The notes: generated by a model from the letters alone, not told the origin. DNA of 64,000 nt from Roseomonas sp. (GCA_031180725.1 JAPSLO010000004.1:186001-250000); one strand, 5' to 3'; shown: positions 9,601-17,456, numbered from the stretch's first letter. Made by a program: numbers and translations.

Positions 9601-11893
9601 CGCCTTCCAGCGCGGCGCGGGCCTCGCGCAGGCCGCGCTCGGCCGCCTCGGCCTCGGCGAGAACGGCGAGCCGCTCGGCATCCGGCACCAGCGCCTCGCG
9701 CGCGGCATCGCGGTCCGCGGCCAGGCGCTGGTGCTGCTCGGCGAGTCGGCGCGCGGCGAGTTCGGCGGCTTCCAGCGCGGCGCGGGCGCGGGTGCCGGCG
9801 GCCTCGGCCTCGCTCGCCGCGGCGCGCTGCGCGGCATGGCGGGACTGCGCAGCGGCGCTCTCCACCTCGGCAGCTTCCAGCGCGGCGCGGGCCTCAGCCA
9901 GCGCGGCGGCGGCAGCCTCGGCCTCCGCGCGGGCAGCCTCCAACTCGGCCCTGGGCACCAGGGCAGAGCTTGCGGCATCGCGCTCGCCAGCCAGGCGCTG
10001 GTGCTGCTCGGCCAGGCGGCGCGAGGCGAGTTCGGCGGCTTCCAGCGTGGCGCGGGCGCGGGTGCCGGCGGCCTCGGCCTCGCTCGCCGCGGCGCGGGCG
10101 GCCTCGTGGCGGGACTGCGCGGCAGAGCTTGCAGCCTCGGCAGCTTCCAGCGCGGCGCGGGCCTCAGCCAGCGCGGCCTCGGCGGCCTCCGCCTCGGCCC
10201 GGGCGGCAGCGATCTCGGCCTCCGGGACCAGCGCGGCACGGGCCGCGTCCCGCTCCTCGGAGAGGCGCCGGTGCTGCTGGTCGAGCCGCCGGGCGGCGAC
10301 TTCGGCGGCTTCCAGCGCGGCGCGGGCGCGGGTCTCCTCCGCCTCGGCTTCGGCGGCGGCGCGGCGGGCGGCCTCGTGGCGCTGCGCGGCCTCGGCGCGA
10401 GAGGCTTCGGCGGCCTGCAGCGCGGTTTCCGTGCCGGCCAGCACGGACTCGGCCTCGGCGGCGCGCGCGGCGGCCTCCTCCAGCGCGGCGCGCGGGACGA
10501 TCGCGGCCTCGGCCGCCCCCTGCTCGGCGGCGAGCTGGTTGCCCTGCTCGGCGAGGCGCCGGGCGCGGTTGGAGGCCTCGGTCTCCGCTTGAGAGAGCGA
10601 GGCGGCCTGGGCCGCGGCCTCGGCAGCGAGCTCGGTGGCGCGGTCGGCGGCCAGCGCGGCTTCGCGCACCGCCTCGGCGGCCTCCGCCTGGGCCGCTTCG
10701 GCCGCGGCGATGCGGTCGGGCAGCGAGGCCGCGGCTTCCTCCAGCGCGGCGGCCTCGGCGGCCAGGCGGGCGGTGGCGGCCTCTGCATCCGCCTTCATGC
10801 GGGCGGCGTGTTCCTGGTCGCGGGCCAGGGCGTCGCGGCGGGTCTCGGCGGCGGTCAGCGCCTCCCGCGCGCGGGATTCCTCGGCGCCCAGCGTCTCCGC
10901 CTCCACCCGCCGGCGTTCCAGCGCGGTGCGGGTGCGGGCCTCGGTCTCGCGCGGCTCGGGCAAGCCCTGCTCGGCGGCAAAGGCGCGGCGGGCGGCGGCC
11001 TCGGCCTCCGCCTCGGCGGCCTGGGTCGCCTGACGGGCACGGTCGAAGGCGGCCTGGGCCTCGGCCAGCGCGGTCTGGGCGCGGGCGCGCAGGATGGAGA
11101 GCCACTCCACCTCCGCCCCGCGCACCAGGCCGGAGAGGTTGCGGTAGCGCGCCGCCTGACGGGCCTGGCGTTGCAGGCCCTGGCGCGTGCCGTCCATCTC
11201 GTTCAGCAGGTCCTCGGCGCGGGCCAGGTTGTTCTCCGCCTGGCGCAGCTTCAGCTCCGCCTCATGCCGGCGGGCGCGGAGCCCGGCGATGCCGGCCGCT
11301 TCCTCCAGCACCGCGCGGCGATCCTCCGGCTTCGCCTGGATCAGGGCGGAGACGCGGCCCTGGCTGACCATGGCGGAGGAACGGGCGCCGGAGCCGATAT
11401 CGGCGAACATGGTCTGCACGTCGCGGGCGCGCAGTTCCTTGCCATTCACGCGGAAGGAGCTGCCGGCGCCGCGCTCGATCTTGCGGACGATCTCGAGTTC
11501 CGGGCTTTCGGCATTCGGCGGTGGCGCCAGCCCGGCCGCCTCCTCCAGCGTCAGCGTCACCTCGCAGAAGTTGCGGCTGGCGCGGGTGGCGGTGCCGGCG
11601 AAGATCACGTCCTCCATCTCGCCGCCGCGCATGGTGCGGGCGTTGGTCTCGCCCATCGCCCAGCGGAGGGCTTCCACGATGTTGGACTTGCCGCAGCCAT
11701 TGGGGCCGACAATGCCCGTCAGCCCCGGCAGGACTTCCACCAGGGTCGGCTCGGCGAAGGATTTGAAGCCGGCGATGCGCAGCCGCGTGAGCTTCGCGGT
11801 GCGCGCGGCCGCGATCTGCGCCTCGCTGCGACCGGCCTCATCCTCCTGCGCGGGCGCGGCCTCCTCCGCGGGCGGCGGCGTGGTGGAGTCCAC
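6698..11893 (-). CDS. smc: Chromosome segregation ATPase SMC with extended coiled-coil arms
   Basis: Core ATPase of the bacterial condensin; with ScpA/ScpB it tethers and extrudes DNA during chromosome segregation. The head begins LTRLRIAGFKSFAEPT, with Walker A GPNGCGKS (63-70). The C-terminal head has LSGGEQALTALSL (from 1622) and Walker B VLDEVDAP (Asp1650, Glu1651). The hinge lies at about 795-935. Length is 1731 residues against about 1150-1200 for the family; the excess lies in Ala/Glu/Arg-rich arms built of 90-residue repeats (432-791 and 997-1356). The start is a GTG at 11893, 3 nt after the upstream stop codon, with no strong Shine-Dalgarno, so translational coupling is likely. Last gene of dciA-dsbA-like-smc. 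Confidence 0.93.
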   Translation of the reverse strand: MDSTTPPPAEEAAPAQEDEAGRSEAQIAAARTAKLTRLRIAGFKSFAEPTLVEVLPGLTGIVGPNGCGKSNIVEALRWAMGETNARTMRGGEMEDVIFAGTATRASRNFCEVTLTLEEAAGLAPPPNAESPELEIVRKIERGAGSSFRVNGKELRARDVQTMFADIGSGARSSAMVSQGRVSALIQAKPEDRRAVLEEAAGIAGLRARRHEAELKLRQAENNLARAEDLLNEMDGTRQGLQRQARQAARYRNLSGLVRGAEVEWLSILRARAQTALAEAQAAFDRARQATQAAEAEAEAAARRAFAAEQGLPEPRETEARTRTALERRRVEAETLGAEESRAREALTAAETRRDALARDQEHAARMKADAEAATARLAAEAAALEEAAASLPDRIAAAEAAQAEAAEAVREAALAADRATELAAEAAAQAASLSQAETEASNRARRLAEQGNQLAAEQGAAEAAIVPRAALEEAAARAAEAESVLAGTETALQAAEASRAEAAQRHEAARRAAAEAEAEETRARAALEAAEVAARRLDQQHRRLSEERDAARAALVPEAEIAAARAEAEAAEAALAEARAALEAAEAASSAAQSRHEAARAAASEAEAAGTRARATLEAAELASRRLAEQHQRLAGERDAASSALVPRAELEAARAEAEAAAAALAEARAALEAAEVESAAAQSRHAAQRAAASEAEAAGTRARAALEAAELAARRLAEQHQRLAADRDAAREALVPDAERLAVLAEAEAAERGLREARAALEGAEAARAAAQSRHEAARTAATEAEGALAKARAEVAALTELARAGAAASGMAPVLDAITVPPGLEAALGMAIGEALDSPLDLIAPRHWRALPPLEAPPALPGGATPLSRLVEAPSALARALSQVGLLPRGTDGEALLAELRPGQALVTEEGALWRWDGYCARPGAPSPGAVRLAQRNKLRAAQVVLDQAEAAAAAALGARTEAAQQEQLARAEEARRREARTAAEARATAAIAAAERIAARAAEAEQRLAGISAELDRLQAEMDAASTKVAEARAALAAVPDRAAAEAEAAAAGRAEQEARAEEARRREVRGRAEQRAATAASAAERIVARAAEAEARLAAIEPELARLEAEMAAAAAALEEARAGVAAAPDLGAAQAAAAEAGRAEQEARAAEAACRTARGEAERRLAAATSAAERIAARAAQAEQRLAAVEPELARLEAELQAALAAVEAARAARAEAPDAVAARAAREAAAQAEQQAIQAEAAAREARRTAEATLGRMRQEAQALTARAAEAEARLAALAPQIERLAAEREAAEAALAEARAAREAAPDLNQLRAEVEAARAALAAARRAEAEARDTRAALAAEGTRIAARQETIGPEQADWSARHAEAAARTEDLAARLAEAEAEVAALAAAPEEAATRRAAAARLLAEAEAAHAAAAAALQAAETELRESAQHRREADTRFAQTREAQVRAEGAKETAEAAALAVEERITERLGEAHPELPTDIADLSEAAEEKARRKLDRLTREREEMGPVNLRAEHELNDLDQRRNAIETERQEVATAIAKLRGQIGHLNREGRERLRVVFDKVDAEFRGLFTRLFGGGRAHLALVGSDDPLEAGLEIYAEPPGKKLASLNLLSGGEQALTALSLVFAVFRCNPAPVCVLDEVDAPLDDANVERLCDLLEIMATPDEQGRGGTRFLIVTHHPLTMGRMHRLYGVTMQERGVSRLLSVDLQRAVELAEGPVAG
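7826..8905 (-). repeat. Four 270-bp in-frame repeats, ascending SMC arm
   Basis: Codes for residues 997-1356 as four exact-length 90-residue units, each opening with AERIAARAAEAEQRLA or a close variant (last copy AQALTARAAEAEARLA). The Ile/Leu codon of this opening recurs at 8896, 8626, 8356 and 8086, exactly 270 bp apart. A partial further copy lies between this block and the hinge. Confidence 0.9.
9521..10600 (-). repeat. Four 270-bp in-frame repeats, descending SMC arm
   Basis: Codes for residues 432-791 as four 90-residue units. The landmark (A/L)VP dipeptide recurs with its Val codon at 10498, 10228, 9958 and 9688, exactly 270 bp apart. The two middle copies share long runs such as AAASEAEAAGTRARA. 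The outer copy (432-521) is the most diverged. Confidence 0.9.
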
Positions 11894-11896
11894 GGG

Positions 11897-12514
11897 TCAG
11901 CGGGTCTCCGCCACCAGTGCGGCGAAGCGGTCGAAGGGCATGTTGCCGGGCACGACGCGGGTGCCGAAGACGAAGCTGGGGGTGGAGTTGATGTTGAACT
12001 CCTGCTGGCCCTTCAGCCGCGCTTCCAGGATAGCGCGGCCCAGGCCCTGGTCGGCCGCCGCCGCCTCGAAGGCCTCGCGCGACATGCCGGCCAGGGCGGC
12101 GATGCGCTGCAATTCGGTCTTCGGGTCGGACTGGCGGTTGAAGGCCCAGCGGTCCTGGCTGGCGAGGAGGGTCGAGATGAAGCCCTCATAGCGTTCCGGT
12201 GGCAGGCTGCGCGCCACCTGGGCGGCCAGCAGGGCGACGCCGTCCAGCGGGAAGTCGCGCCAGACCAGCCGGACCTGGCCGGCCTCCACCAGCTCGCGCT
12301 TCACGCGGGGATAGGTGTCGCGGTGGAAGGCCGCGCAATGGCTGCAGGTGAGGGAGAAATACTCGATGACCGTGACCGGCGCGTCCGGCCGACCGACGAA
12401 ACGCTCCGCCATGCGTGGATCGGCGCTGCCATTGGCGCCCCCTTGGGCTCGGGCGGCAGCCGGCAGGCCCAGGCCAACGGCAACCAGGGCGAGGAAGGAA
12501 CGGCGATCGGTCAT
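11897..12514 (-). CDS. DsbA-family periplasmic thiol:disulfide protein
   Basis: Secreted thioredoxin-fold protein, 205 residues from the ATG at 12514. The signal sequence is MTDRRSFLALVAVGLGLP with cleavage near ARA-Q, and the leading RR may make it a Tat substrate. The redox motif is CSHC (Cys57, Cys60) in EYFSLTCSHCAAFH, followed by the DsbA helical insert and the cis-proline loop NSTPSFVFG. It sits between dciA (34 nt upstream) and smc (3 nt downstream), an order I recognise from other alphaproteobacteria. Whether it oxidises or isomerises disulfides cannot be told from sequence. Confidence 0.87.
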   Translation of the reverse strand: MTDRRSFLALVAVGLGLPAAARAQGGANGSADPRMAERFVGRPDAPVTVIEYFSLTCSHCAAFHRDTYPRVKRELVEAGQVRLVWRDFPLDGVALLAAQVARSLPPERYEGFISTLLASQDRWAFNRQSDPKTELQRIAALAGMSREAFEAAAADQGLGRAILEARLKGQQEFNINSTPSFVFGTRVVPGNMPFDRFAALVAETR

Positions 12515-12548
12515 CCGGCAGGCTCCGACGATTCGCGGACGAGGCGGG

Positions 12549-13025
12549 TCAGCCCCGCCCCTCGCGGTTCCGATAGACGCCGCGGGCCAGCTTTTCCAGG
12601 GCTTCACGCAACTCGCCCTCCGGCAGGGCGGCCAGGCGGTCTTGCAAGGGGGCCGGCAGCGGGCGGGCGGGGGGCGGGGCGGGGGTGGCCCGCGGACGGC
12701 CGGGCAGTGCCTGCTGCACGAAGCGCAGCCTTTCCACCACCACCCGACCGAGATGGCCGTTGATGCGGGCCACCAGCTCCGGCGCCAGGTGCTGAAGCTC
12801 CATCGCCACCGGGCCGGCGCAGGCCAGGGTCAGGGTGCCGGCGGAGAGCCGGAGCGGGGCGGTGACAGCGGCCAGCGCCGGGCCGACCACCTGCGGCCAG
12901 TCGGCCATGAGCTGCGCCCCCGCCGGGCTGCGGCGCCGGAAGGCTGGGCGGGTCAGGGCGGGGATGAGCTGCCCCACGGGCAGGGGGGCTCCCGGGAATC
13001 GGCGGCCATCGCCATCCTTTGCCAC
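12549..13025 (-). CDS. dciA: DciA/DUF721 family protein (helicase-loader-like)
   Basis: 158 residues. The DUF721 core reads LTRPAFRRRSPAGAQLMADWPQ, then VVGPALAAVTAPLRL and MELQHLAPELVARINGHLG, followed by a Pro-rich linker and a short helical tail. DciA proteins load the replicative helicase DnaB in bacteria that lack DnaC. I chose the GTG at 13025 because AGGAGG lies 8 nt upstream; an ATG at 13043 would overlap the divergent mutY start. First gene of the minus-strand block with the DsbA-like gene and smc. The helicase-loading role comes from the family. Confidence 0.75.
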   Translation of the reverse strand: MAKDGDGRRFPGAPLPVGQLIPALTRPAFRRRSPAGAQLMADWPQVVGPALAAVTAPLRLSAGTLTLACAGPVAMELQHLAPELVARINGHLGRVVVERLRFVQQALPGRPRATPAPPPARPLPAPLQDRLAALPEGELREALEKLARGVYRNREGRG

Positions 13026-13027
13026 CC

Positions 13028-14117
13028 GTGAGCCCTCCTTCATCCGCCGAACTGCTGGCCTGGTACGACCGTCACGCCCGGGACCTGCCCTGGCGCGACC
13101 GCACCGGCCGGCCAGATCCATACCGCGTCTGGCTGTCCGAGGTCATGCTTCAGCAGACCACGGTGGCGGCGGTGGGGCCGCGCTATGCCCGCTTCCTGGC
13201 GCGCTTCCCCACCGTGCAGGCCCTGGCCGCCGCGCCCTGGGAGGAAGTGGCGGAGGAATGGGCCGGGCTTGGCTATTACGCCCGCGCCCGCAACCTGCAT
13301 GCCGGCGCCAGGGCCCTGGCCGCGGGGGGCTTTCCGCAGACGCTGGAGGGGCTACGCGCCATTCCCGGCATCGGGCCTTATACTGCCGCAGCGGTGGGCG
13401 CGATCGCTTTCGGGCTGAAGGTGGTGCCGACCGACGGAAATGTGGAACGCGTCACCGCCCGCGTTCACGCCGAAGAAGCGCCTCTGCCCGCCGCCAAGCG
13501 GAAGCTGGATGGGCTGGCCCAACGCTGGATGGAGCAGCCGGAAGCGCAGGCTCGCCCCGGCGACTTCGCCCAGGCGCTGTTCGACCTCGGCGCCACGATC
13601 TGCACCCCGCGCCGCCCGGCCTGCGCCCTGTGCCCCTGGCGCGCCGCCTGCGCCGCGCACCGCGCCGGCATCCAGGAGAACCTGCCGCGCAAGGCGCCGA
13701 AAGCTGCCCGCCCCACCCGCTTCGGCGTGCATTTCGCGGTAACCGATCCCGCCGGCCGGCTGCTGGTGCGCCGCCGGCCGGACCAGGGGCTGCTGGGCGG
13801 CATGCTGGCGCTGCCTGGCACCCCCCTGGCGCGAGACGCGCTGGACTGGCGAGGAAGCCCTGCCGCTCGCCCCCCTGCCCGGCCTCGCCTGGGAGGAGCT
13901 GCCCGGCGAGGCCGCGCATGGCTTCACCCATTTCGAGCTGCGCATGACGTTATGGCGCGCCAGCTTCGCGGGGGAGGCGCCAGCCGGATTCGCCTGGATG
14001 CCGCCGGAGGCCGCGCGCGCCGGCATGCCGAGCGTGATGCTGCGGCTGCTGGCCCTGCTGGACAGGGAAGCGTGGCGGGGCGAAACCGGCGCCTCCAACC
14101 GCCGAAGCACACGGTAG
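13028..14117 (+). pseudogene. mutY: A/G-specific adenine glycosylase MutY, interrupted by a +1 frameshift
   Basis: Base-excision repair enzyme removing adenine opposite 8-oxoguanine. The first frame has the helix-hairpin-helix glycosylase domain: Glu38 in SEVMLQQTT, Asp136 in VPTDGNVE and the 4Fe-4S loop (Cys192, 199, 202, 208). The NUDIX-like 8-oxoG domain begins, then the frame breaks at a six-C run (13821-13826). With five C the sequence reads GTPWRETRWTGEEALPLAPL and continues through HGFTHFELRMTLW to a stop at 14115-14117, about 362 residues in all, the normal MutY length. Without correction the first frame runs in-frame into bioY. Start is GTG 13028 (TTG 13019 is possible). Sequencing error or real mutation cannot be separated here. 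Confidence 0.85.
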
Positions 14118-14122
14118 AACAG

Positions 14123-14641
14123 ATGCATATCGCCCTTCCCGCCCCGCGCGCCGCGGCGCGCTTCGCCGGCCTGGCCCTGCTCGGCTCCTGGCTGCTCGCG
14201 GCCTCAGCCCAGGTCAGCCTGCCGCTCTGGCCGGTGCCGGCCACATTGCAATCCATGGTCGTGCTGCTGCTGGGCGCGATCGGCGGCCCGGCGCTGGGGA
14301 TCGCCTCGGTGGCCGCCTATCTGGCGCAGGGCATTGCCGGGCTGCCCTTCTTCGCCAATGGCACGGCCGGCCCCGCCGTGCTGGCCGGCCCCACCGCGGG
14401 CTTCCTGCTGGGCTTCCTGCCAGCGGCCGGCCTGGCCGGCTTCGCCCGCGGGCAGGTCTGGTGGCGCCAGGGCCTGGTGCTGCTGGCCGCGCATCTGCTG
14501 CTGTTTGCCCCGGGCGTCGTTTGGCTGGCTGGCTTCGTCGGCTGGGAGCGTGCGGTCCAGGCCGGCTTCCTGGTGTTCCTGCCGGGCACCGTGCTGAAGA
14601 CGGCTGCCGCGCTGGCGCTGCTGAAGGCGCTGCGGCGCTGA
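14123..14641 (+). CDS. bioY: Biotin transporter substrate-binding subunit BioY
   Basis: S component of an ECF-type biotin transporter, able to act alone in some bacteria. 172 residues, six predicted membrane helices. Family signatures are QVSLPLWPVPATLQSMVVLLLGAIGGP near the N-terminus and YLAQGIAGLPFFANGTAG in the middle, then GPTAGFLLGF. It starts at ATG 14123, 5 nt after the restored mutY stop codon, and lies in the same frame as the unshifted upstream mutY reading. No bioM/bioN genes are nearby. Confidence 0.92.
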   Translation: MHIALPAPRAAARFAGLALLGSWLLAASAQVSLPLWPVPATLQSMVVLLLGAIGGPALGIASVAAYLAQGIAGLPFFANGTAGPAVLAGPTAGFLLGFLPAAGLAGFARGQVWWRQGLVLLAAHLLLFAPGVVWLAGFVGWERAVQAGFLVFLPGTVLKTAAALALLKALRR

Positions 14642-14733
14642 ATTGACGAGGGGGCCCCACCCCCTCGAACTCGCCCACCAATGGCCGGAGAGTCTTTGGA
14701 CCGGAGTGACTAACTGAGGGTTCCAACGGTGCT

Positions 14734-14778
14734 CTGGCCCCTGGCGGGTAGAGCCGGGAGGGGCGGCGCCCCTCTCGG
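14734..14778. repeat. Dispersed intergenic GC repeat, copy 1
   Basis: Lies in the 246-nt gap between bioY and cydA, which holds no gene. Contains CCTGGCGGGT and a hairpin-forming GGAGGGGC...GCCCCTC core. Similar units of about 45 bp occur at 37539-37583 and 40246-40292. Confidence 0.5.
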
Positions 14779-14887
14779 ATGGCACCAGCAGCGTGACATC
14801 ACGCGGCGGTGAGATCAGAACGCGAAGCCAAGCGCCCTGCCGCGGGCGGTGCTAGCCTGCAGGCCGGGACGGTAGCCGGAGCCCCGC

Positions 14888-16321
14888 ATGCTATGGGACG
14901 CCTTGCCAAGCGCGCTCGACCTCGCGCGCTTTCAGTTCGCCTTCACCATCGTCTGGCACTTCCTTTTTCCGGCTTTCACCATCGGCCTCGCGTCCTATCT
15001 GGCGGTGCTGGAAGGGCTGTGGCTGGCCACCGGCCGGGCGGTGTTCCTGGAAACCTTCCAGTGGTGGCTGCGGATCTTCGCCATTGCCTTCGCGATGGGC
15101 GTCGTTTCCGGCATCGTCATGTCCTACCAGTTCGGCACGAACTGGTCGGTCTTCTCGGACCGCGCCGGCCCTACCATCGGCCCGCTGCTGGGCTATGAGG
15201 TGCTGACCGCCTTCTTCCTGGAAGCCGGCTTCCTGGGCGTGATGCTGTTCGGCCTGAAGCGCGTGGGGCGGGGGCTGCATTTCCTCGCAACCTGCTGCGT
15301 GGCAGGCGGCACGCTGCTTTCCGCCTTCTGGATCATCTCCGCCAACTCCTGGATGCAGACGCCGACCGGCTTCGAAATGTCGCCGGATGGCCGCTTCCTG
15401 CCGGTGGATTGGTGGGCGGTGATCTTCAATCCTTCCTTCCCTTTTCGCTTCGCGCATGTGGTCACGGCGGCCTACCTGACCACGGCGCTGATCGTCGGCG
15501 CGGTGGGCGCTTGGCACCTGCTGCGCGATTCCGCCAACCGTCACGCGCGGCTGATGTTCAGCATGGCGATGTGGATGGCGCTGGTGGTGGCGCCGGCGCA
15601 GGTGGTGATCGGCGACCTGCACGGGCTGAACACGCTGGAACACCAGCCGCAGAAGGTGGCCGCCATGGAAGGCCACTGGGAGGAGCGGCGGACCGAGGCA
15701 CCGATGATCCTCTTCGCCATGCCGAACATGGAGGCAGAGCGGAATGACCTGGAGGTCTCCATCCCCGGCCTTGGCAGCCTGATCCTGGGGCATTCCTGGG
15801 AAGCCGAGATCCGCGGCCTGAAATCCTTCCCGCGCGAGGACCGGCCGACCAATGTGCCGCTCGTCTTCTGGTCCTTCCGGGTGATGGTGGGGCTGGGGCT
15901 GCTGATGGTGGCGCTCGGCATCACCGCCTTCGTCATGCGGCTGCGGGGGCGGCTGTACGACACGCCCTGGCTGCATCGCTTCGCGATCGCGATGGGGCCT
16001 TCAGGGTTGGTGGCGGTTACGGCGGGCTGGATCGTGACGGAAGCCGGGCGCCAGCCCTTCACCGTCTATGGGCTGCTGCGTACCGCGGACAGCGTGGCGC
16101 CGATCGCGGCGCCAGCGGTGGCGACCTCCCTGGCGCTGTTCATCGTCACCTACTTCGTGGTGTTCGGCGCCGGCATCTGGCTGCTGCTGCGCCTGATGGG
16201 CGCGCCGCCACATCCTGCGCAGGAGGGACCGGAGGAAGGCACGCCGATCCGCACCGCCGGCATCACCCCCGCGCCCGGCCTGCCGGACAAGCGCGTGGCC
16301 CCGGCGCACCCGGCGGAGTGA
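14888..16321 (+). CDS. cydA: Cytochrome bd-type quinol oxidase subunit I (cyanide-insensitive type)
   Basis: Catalytic subunit of a terminal oxidase reducing O2 with quinol. 477 residues, about nine membrane helices. Heme-ligand candidates are His24 (FTIVWHFLFP) and His190 (FRFAHVVTA), with Met in FWSFRVMVGLG. The region EHQPQKVAAMEGHWE followed by a short periplasmic loop lacks the long Q-loop insert of E. coli CydA, so it belongs to the short-loop (CioA) group. The conserved GWIVTEAGRQPFTVYGLLRT ends the quinol-site region. CGGAG precedes the ATG. It is followed with overlap or 5 nt by cydB and then a tiny third gene. Confidence 0.93.
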   Translation: MLWDALPSALDLARFQFAFTIVWHFLFPAFTIGLASYLAVLEGLWLATGRAVFLETFQWWLRIFAIAFAMGVVSGIVMSYQFGTNWSVFSDRAGPTIGPLLGYEVLTAFFLEAGFLGVMLFGLKRVGRGLHFLATCCVAGGTLLSAFWIISANSWMQTPTGFEMSPDGRFLPVDWWAVIFNPSFPFRFAHVVTAAYLTTALIVGAVGAWHLLRDSANRHARLMFSMAMWMALVVAPAQVVIGDLHGLNTLEHQPQKVAAMEGHWEERRTEAPMILFAMPNMEAERNDLEVSIPGLGSLILGHSWEAEIRGLKSFPREDRPTNVPLVFWSFRVMVGLGLLMVALGITAFVMRLRGRLYDTPWLHRFAIAMGPSGLVAVTAGWIVTEAGRQPFTVYGLLRTADSVAPIAAPAVATSLALFIVTYFVVFGAGIWLLLRLMGAPPHPAQEGPEEGTPIRTAGITPAPGLPDKRVAPAHPAE

Positions 16322-16326
16322 CGGCG

Positions 16327-17364
16327 ATGGACCTCGACCTGCCGCTGATCTGGGCGCTGCTGCTGGCCGTGGCCGTCTTCCTCTATGTGGTGATGGATGG
16401 CTTCGACCTGGGCGTCGGCATCATCTTCCCGCGGCTGACGCGTGGCGAGGAGCGCGATGTCGCCGTCGCCTCCATCGCACCGGTCTGGGACGGCAACGAG
16501 ACCTGGCTGGTGCTGGGCGGCGGCGGGCTGCTGGCGGTGTTCCCGCTGGCCTACTCCGTGCTGCTGCCGGCGCTCTACATGCCGGTGATCATCATGCTGC
16601 TGGCGCTGATCTTCCGGGGCGTCGCCTTCGAGATGCGCTTCCGGGCGCATACCGAGGCCGGGCGGCGTGCCTGGGACAACGGCTTTTGGCTGGGCAGCAC
16701 GGTGGCCGCGCTGTGCCAGGGCATTGCGCTCGGCGCCTTCGTGCAGGGTATCGCGGTGGAGGGCCGCGCCTATGCCGGCGGCTGGTGGGACTGGCTGAGC
16801 CGCTTCTCTATCCTGACCGGGGTGGCGCTTGTGGCTGGGTACGGGCTGCTCGGCGCCACCTGGTTGGTGTGGAAGACAGAGGGCGCGCTGCATGCCAAGG
16901 TGCGGCGCCTGGCCGGCTGGCTGGCCGTGCTGACACTAGGCTTCATCGCGGCGGTCAGCATCACCATGCCCTTCCTGCAGCCGGAATTCGCCGCGCGCTG
17001 GTTCGGCACGCCCTATCTGTTCTTCGCCTGGCTGGTGCCGCTGGCGGTGGTGGCGCTGGCGCTGCTGCTGTTCCGCGCGCTGCGCGAGGCGCCGGCGGAC
17101 CGCGCCCGGCCGTTGCGCGATGCGGTGCCCTTCCTGTGTGCCCTGGGGCTGTTCCTGCTGGGCTATGTGGGGCTTGGCATCAGCATGTGGCCGATGATCG
17201 TGCCGCCGGTCTTCAGCATCTGGGATGCCGCGGCGCCGCCGGCGACGCAGGCCTTCCTGCTGGCGGGCGCGGTGGTGCTGGTGCCGCTGGTGCTGGCCTA
17301 TACCGGCTTCGTCTATTGGGTGTTCCGCGGCAAGGTGCAGCCAGGCGAGGGCTATCATCATTGA
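16327..17364 (+). CDS. cydB: Cytochrome bd-type quinol oxidase subunit II
   Basis: Partner subunit of the bd oxidase, 345 residues, eight or nine helices. It begins MDLDLPLIWALLLAVAVFLY with VMDGFDLGVGIIFP, and has WDGNETWLVLGGGGLLAVFP, the CydB signature. I chose ATG 16327 because GGAG precedes it by 8 nt; a GTG at 16318 overlapping the cydA stop codon by 4 nt is possible. The stop TGA overlaps the TTG start of the small third gene. Confidence 0.93.
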   Translation: MDLDLPLIWALLLAVAVFLYVVMDGFDLGVGIIFPRLTRGEERDVAVASIAPVWDGNETWLVLGGGGLLAVFPLAYSVLLPALYMPVIIMLLALIFRGVAFEMRFRAHTEAGRRAWDNGFWLGSTVAALCQGIALGAFVQGIAVEGRAYAGGWWDWLSRFSILTGVALVAGYGLLGATWLVWKTEGALHAKVRRLAGWLAVLTLGFIAAVSITMPFLQPEFAARWFGTPYLFFAWLVPLAVVALALLLFRALREAPADRARPLRDAVPFLCALGLFLLGYVGLGISMWPMIVPPVFSIWDAAAPPATQAFLLAGAVVLVPLVLAYTGFVYWVFRGKVQPGEGYHH

Positions 17365-17456
17365 GGCGGATCGCCTGGTTCGTGGCGCTGTGGGTTGCCG
17401 GCGTCGCGGTGCTGAGCGCCATCGCCTGGCTGATCCGGACGGCGTTGGGATTGTGA
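17361..17456 (+). CDS. 31-residue single-helix bd oxidase accessory subunit (DUF2474/CydX-like)
   Basis: Tiny gene starting at TTG 17361, which overlaps the cydB TGA. The product is one hydrophobic helix with Trp near both ends (RRIAWFVALWVAGVAVLSA, then IAWLIRTALGL). Position, size and pattern match the small DUF2474 proteins encoded after cyanide-insensitive bd oxidase genes, comparable to CydX, which stabilises the heme site. The non-ATG start and coupling to cydB are visible; the role is inferred from family position. Confidence 0.7.
   Translation: MRRIAWFVALWVAGVAVLSAIAWLIRTALGL

Noticed and set aside
7826-10600. CRISPR array
   Set aside because: The regular spacing comes from in-frame coding repeats of 270 bp without repeat-spacer alternation, and there are no cas genes.
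7943-12763. 1606-residue open frame on the plus strand
   Set aside because: It is the antisense of smc. The GC-rich third positions and Ala/Arg/Gly-rich translation are typical shadows; the minus-strand frame has all SMC motifs.
13019-14641. A genuine 540-residue MutY-BioY fusion protein
   Set aside because: After the C6 run the frame reads Arg/Ala-rich nonsense while the +1 frame reads the conserved MutY C-terminus with its own stop codon, and bioY has its own start. The fusion is a by-product of the frameshift.
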